Source: Chloroflexota bacterium (GTDB lineage Bacteria > Chloroflexota > Limnocylindria > Limnocylindrales > CSP1-4). Taken from it: a stretch of DNA of 64,000 nt. Below, piece after piece: positions 62,706-64,000 of this stretch (the stretch's first letter is position 1; the number at the start of each line of letters is the position of its first letter). A program made the position numbers and the translations under genes. The stretch covers positions 1-64,000 of the forward strand of contig JAJZRG010000012.1 in the NCBI GenBank assembly GCA_021802825.1, written 5' to 3'. The notes under the pieces are model-generated. The model did not search any database. It saw only the letters and a list, made by a program, of their open reading frames with translations, and was not told where the DNA came from.

Positions 62706-63421
62706 CCAAGCAGGTTGAGCCAGTGGCTGCGGCGGATGGGAGCAACGCCGCCCAATCGCCGACGATCCCCGACGACCCGCGCGCCGTGCGCGTCCGGCTG
62801 GCCGCGCCATCGCGCACCGGCGAGGAGCCGGCCATGCGCGTCGCGCCCGCGCCCGCGCCCGAGCCGCTGCGCACGACGAACCCGACAGTCGGCACAGGTC
62901 CCCTCGGTGGCGCGTCCATGACCCCAGAACGGCCGGGCGACGGTGTCCTTGCGCAAAGACAGGTCCTTGTGGACGGCGAGCTGAGCGACGCGTCGGTCCA
63001 GACCCTGGGCGCCGGCCGCCACGCGCTCCGCGAGGGCGGGGCCGTGACGCGGCTGGTCATCGAACCGGACACGCGGGGCGAGGGAGGCAGCCGCGTCCGC
63101 GAGGTCCTTGTGGACGGGTTCCGGTTCCTGGTGGAGACGGAGCCCGAGCGGATCGCCGCCCTGCGCGAGCGGGCGACCAAGGGACGCGCGACCGCAGCCC
63201 ACACCGGCCAGCTCCAGGTCAAGGCCATCATCCCCGGCAAGGTGGTGGCCATCTTGGTCGCGGTCGGGGACACCGTCACCGCGGGGCAGCAGCTGCTGGT
63301 TGTCGAGGCGATGAAGATGCAGAACGAGCTGCGTGCGCCGAAGGATGGCACCATCGAGCGCCTCGGGGTCGCGGTAGGTGTCAATATCGAGATCGGCGAC
63401 CTGTTGGTGGTGATCAGCTGA
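62693..63421 (+). CDS. Biotin carboxyl carrier protein with long N-terminal region
   Basis: This 242-residue carrier has a C-terminal biotinyl domain with EAMKMQN (biotinylated K208) flanked by the usual beta-barrel ([26 protein letters not shown]). The N-terminal 160 residues are partly disordered. They then contain [18 protein letters not shown], which may act like the BT linker domain that joins carboxylase and carrier in propionyl-CoA carboxylases. The start overlaps the biotin carboxylase gene by 13 bp. A parS-like palindrome lies inside the coding region. Confidence 0.9.
   Translation: MAELTKQVEPVAAADGSNAAQSPTIPDDPRAVRVRLAAPSRTGEEPAMRVAPAPAPEPLRTTNPTVGTGPLGGASMTPERPGDGVLAQRQVLVDGELSDASVQTLGAGRHALREGGAVTRLVIEPDTRGEGGSRVREVLVDGFRFLVETEPERIAALRERATKGRATAAHTGQLQVKAIIPGKVVAILVAVGDTVTAGQQLLVVEAMKMQNELRAPKDGTIERLGVAVGVNIEIGDLLVVIS
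62945..62960. repeat. parS-like 16-bp palindrome, copy 4 (inside biotin carrier gene)
   Basis: GTCCTTGCGCAAAGAC, one mismatch to the perfect palindrome, flanked by T and A. It lies in a coding region. Confidence 0.55.
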
Positions 63422-63432
63422 CGGAGGACTGG

Positions 63433-64000
63433 GTGAACGACGAGGCGAGGGCCACCGCTGACGGCGCTGGTGAGGGCACGGGTGCCGCGAGCGGGGGAGG
63501 GGACCCGGCAGTCGAGCGCTGGCGTGCCACCACCCGAGCCAAGGCGGTTGCGGCGTCGCCCGAACGCCGGGACACGTTCACGACCACCTCGGAGATCCCG
63601 ATCGCGGACGTCTACACCGCTGCCGACGTGGCCGCACTCGACCCCGTCGCGGACCTCGGGCTGCCGGGCGAGTACCCGTTCACGCGGGGCGTCCAGGCGA
63701 CGATGTACCGCTCCCGCTTCTGGACGATGCGCCAGTACGCGGGGTTCGCCACGGCCACCGAGACCAACGAGCGGTTCCGCTATCTGCTGGAGCAGGGTCA
63801 GACCGGGCTGTCGGTCGCCTTCGACCTGCCAACGCAAATGGGCTACGACGCGGACGCGCCCGAGGCGGCGGGCGAGGTCGGCCGCGTGGGCGTGCCCATC
63901 AGCTCGCTCGCCGACATGGAGGCGCTGTTCGACCGGATCCCGCTCGGCAAGGTCAGCACGTCCATGACCATCAACGCGACGGCGCCCATCCTGCTGGCGC
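63433..64000 (+). CDS. Methylmalonyl-CoA mutase large subunit, 5' part (partial)
   Basis: The frame opens with GTG 63433 (GGAGG 6 bp upstream) and runs off the window, giving about 189 residues. After a disordered N-terminus, [20 protein letters not shown] is the hallmark of the substrate domain of methylmalonyl-CoA mutase. [34 protein letters not shown] and [16 protein letters not shown] follow in the family order. The enzyme is B12-dependent and converts methylmalonyl-CoA to succinyl-CoA. The B12-binding domain lies beyond the window. It continues the carboxylase operon, so the pathway is propionyl-CoA assimilation. Confidence 0.95.
   Translation, partial: MNDEARATADGAGEGTGAASGGGDPAVERWRATTRAKAVAASPERRDTFTTTSEIPIADVYTAADVAALDPVADLGLPGEYPFTRGVQATMYRSRFWTMRQYAGFATATETNERFRYLLEQGQTGLSVAFDLPTQMGYDADAPEAAGEVGRVGVPISSLADMEALFDRIPLGKVSTSMTINATAPILLA

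Noticed and set aside
1-64000. CRISPR arrays, rRNA genes and intact insertion sequences
   Set aside because: No regularly spaced repeats, rRNA signatures or DDE/IS transposase genes were seen on either strand.

Overview
The window is GC-rich bacterial DNA (roughly 70% G+C by eye) that makes heavy use of GTG and TTG starts. The mix of genes suggests a member of the Chloroflexota, possibly the soil and freshwater Limnocylindria/Ellin6529 group: large LuxR-family ATPase regulators paired with DUF4242 proteins, many Ser/Pro/Thr-rich secreted proteins, dnaG followed directly by rpoD, and a propionyl-CoA/methylmalonyl-CoA pathway beside parAB. This placement is an inference from gene content. A deep-branching actinobacterial relative cannot be excluded without a phylogeny.

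Layout. 1-9.4 kb is a type I restriction-modification locus (hsdM 3' end, hsdS, hsdR) carrying three extra genes: a winged-helix-like unknown, a TOPRIM-domain protein, and a Schlafen-like AlbA_2/HATPase protein coupled to hsdR. 9.5-14.6 kb is housekeeping: dnaG behind two palindromes, rpoD with an unusual insertion in the sigma-3 region, and a NarL-type response regulator. 15-18.7 kb holds a secreted M11-like metalloprotease with fibronectin III domains, a small membrane protein and a two-domain rhodanese. 18.8-26.5 kb is an integrated defence island at tRNA-Asn. It has a large serine recombinase whose stop codon lies inside the tRNA gene, then a three-gene operon of TIR-TIR, SLOG and ThsB-like TIR proteins, an unknown gene, and an HNH/HEPN gene pair. 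27-28.9 kb has a cupin/TetR operon behind a perfect 30-bp operator, plus relics.

29-43.6 kb contains two LuxR-family ATPase (LAL) regulators, each near a DUF4242 protein, among secreted surface proteins. The second regulator and the second DUF4242 operon share the same palindromic operator. 43.8-45.4 kb has two toxin-antitoxin pairs. 45.4-48.8 kb is a decayed region bracketed by direct repeats, with an amidase-domain gene broken by an in-frame amber codon and the second copy of a small zinc-ribbon cassette. 48.9-53.2 kb has a SARP/AfsR-type giant regulator with a small HTH protein and a small secreted protein. 53.4-57.2 kb has a HAD phosphatase, an acyltransferase, an unknown, a UbiA prenyltransferase and a secreted protein. 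57.4-59.2 kb is parB-parA. 59.5-64 kb is an acyl-CoA carboxylase operon (carboxyltransferase, biotin carboxylase, biotin carrier) leading into methylmalonyl-CoA mutase.

The strongest candidate for an undescribed system is the TIR-TIR / SLOG / ThsB-like operon (20.76-23.30 kb). It has the parts of a Thoeris-type nucleotide-signalling immune system in an arrangement unlike standard ThsA/ThsB. Other notable points are four near-identical 16-bp palindromes around parAB that may be diverged parS sites, the TOPRIM gene inside the type I locus, and the RpoD insertion.
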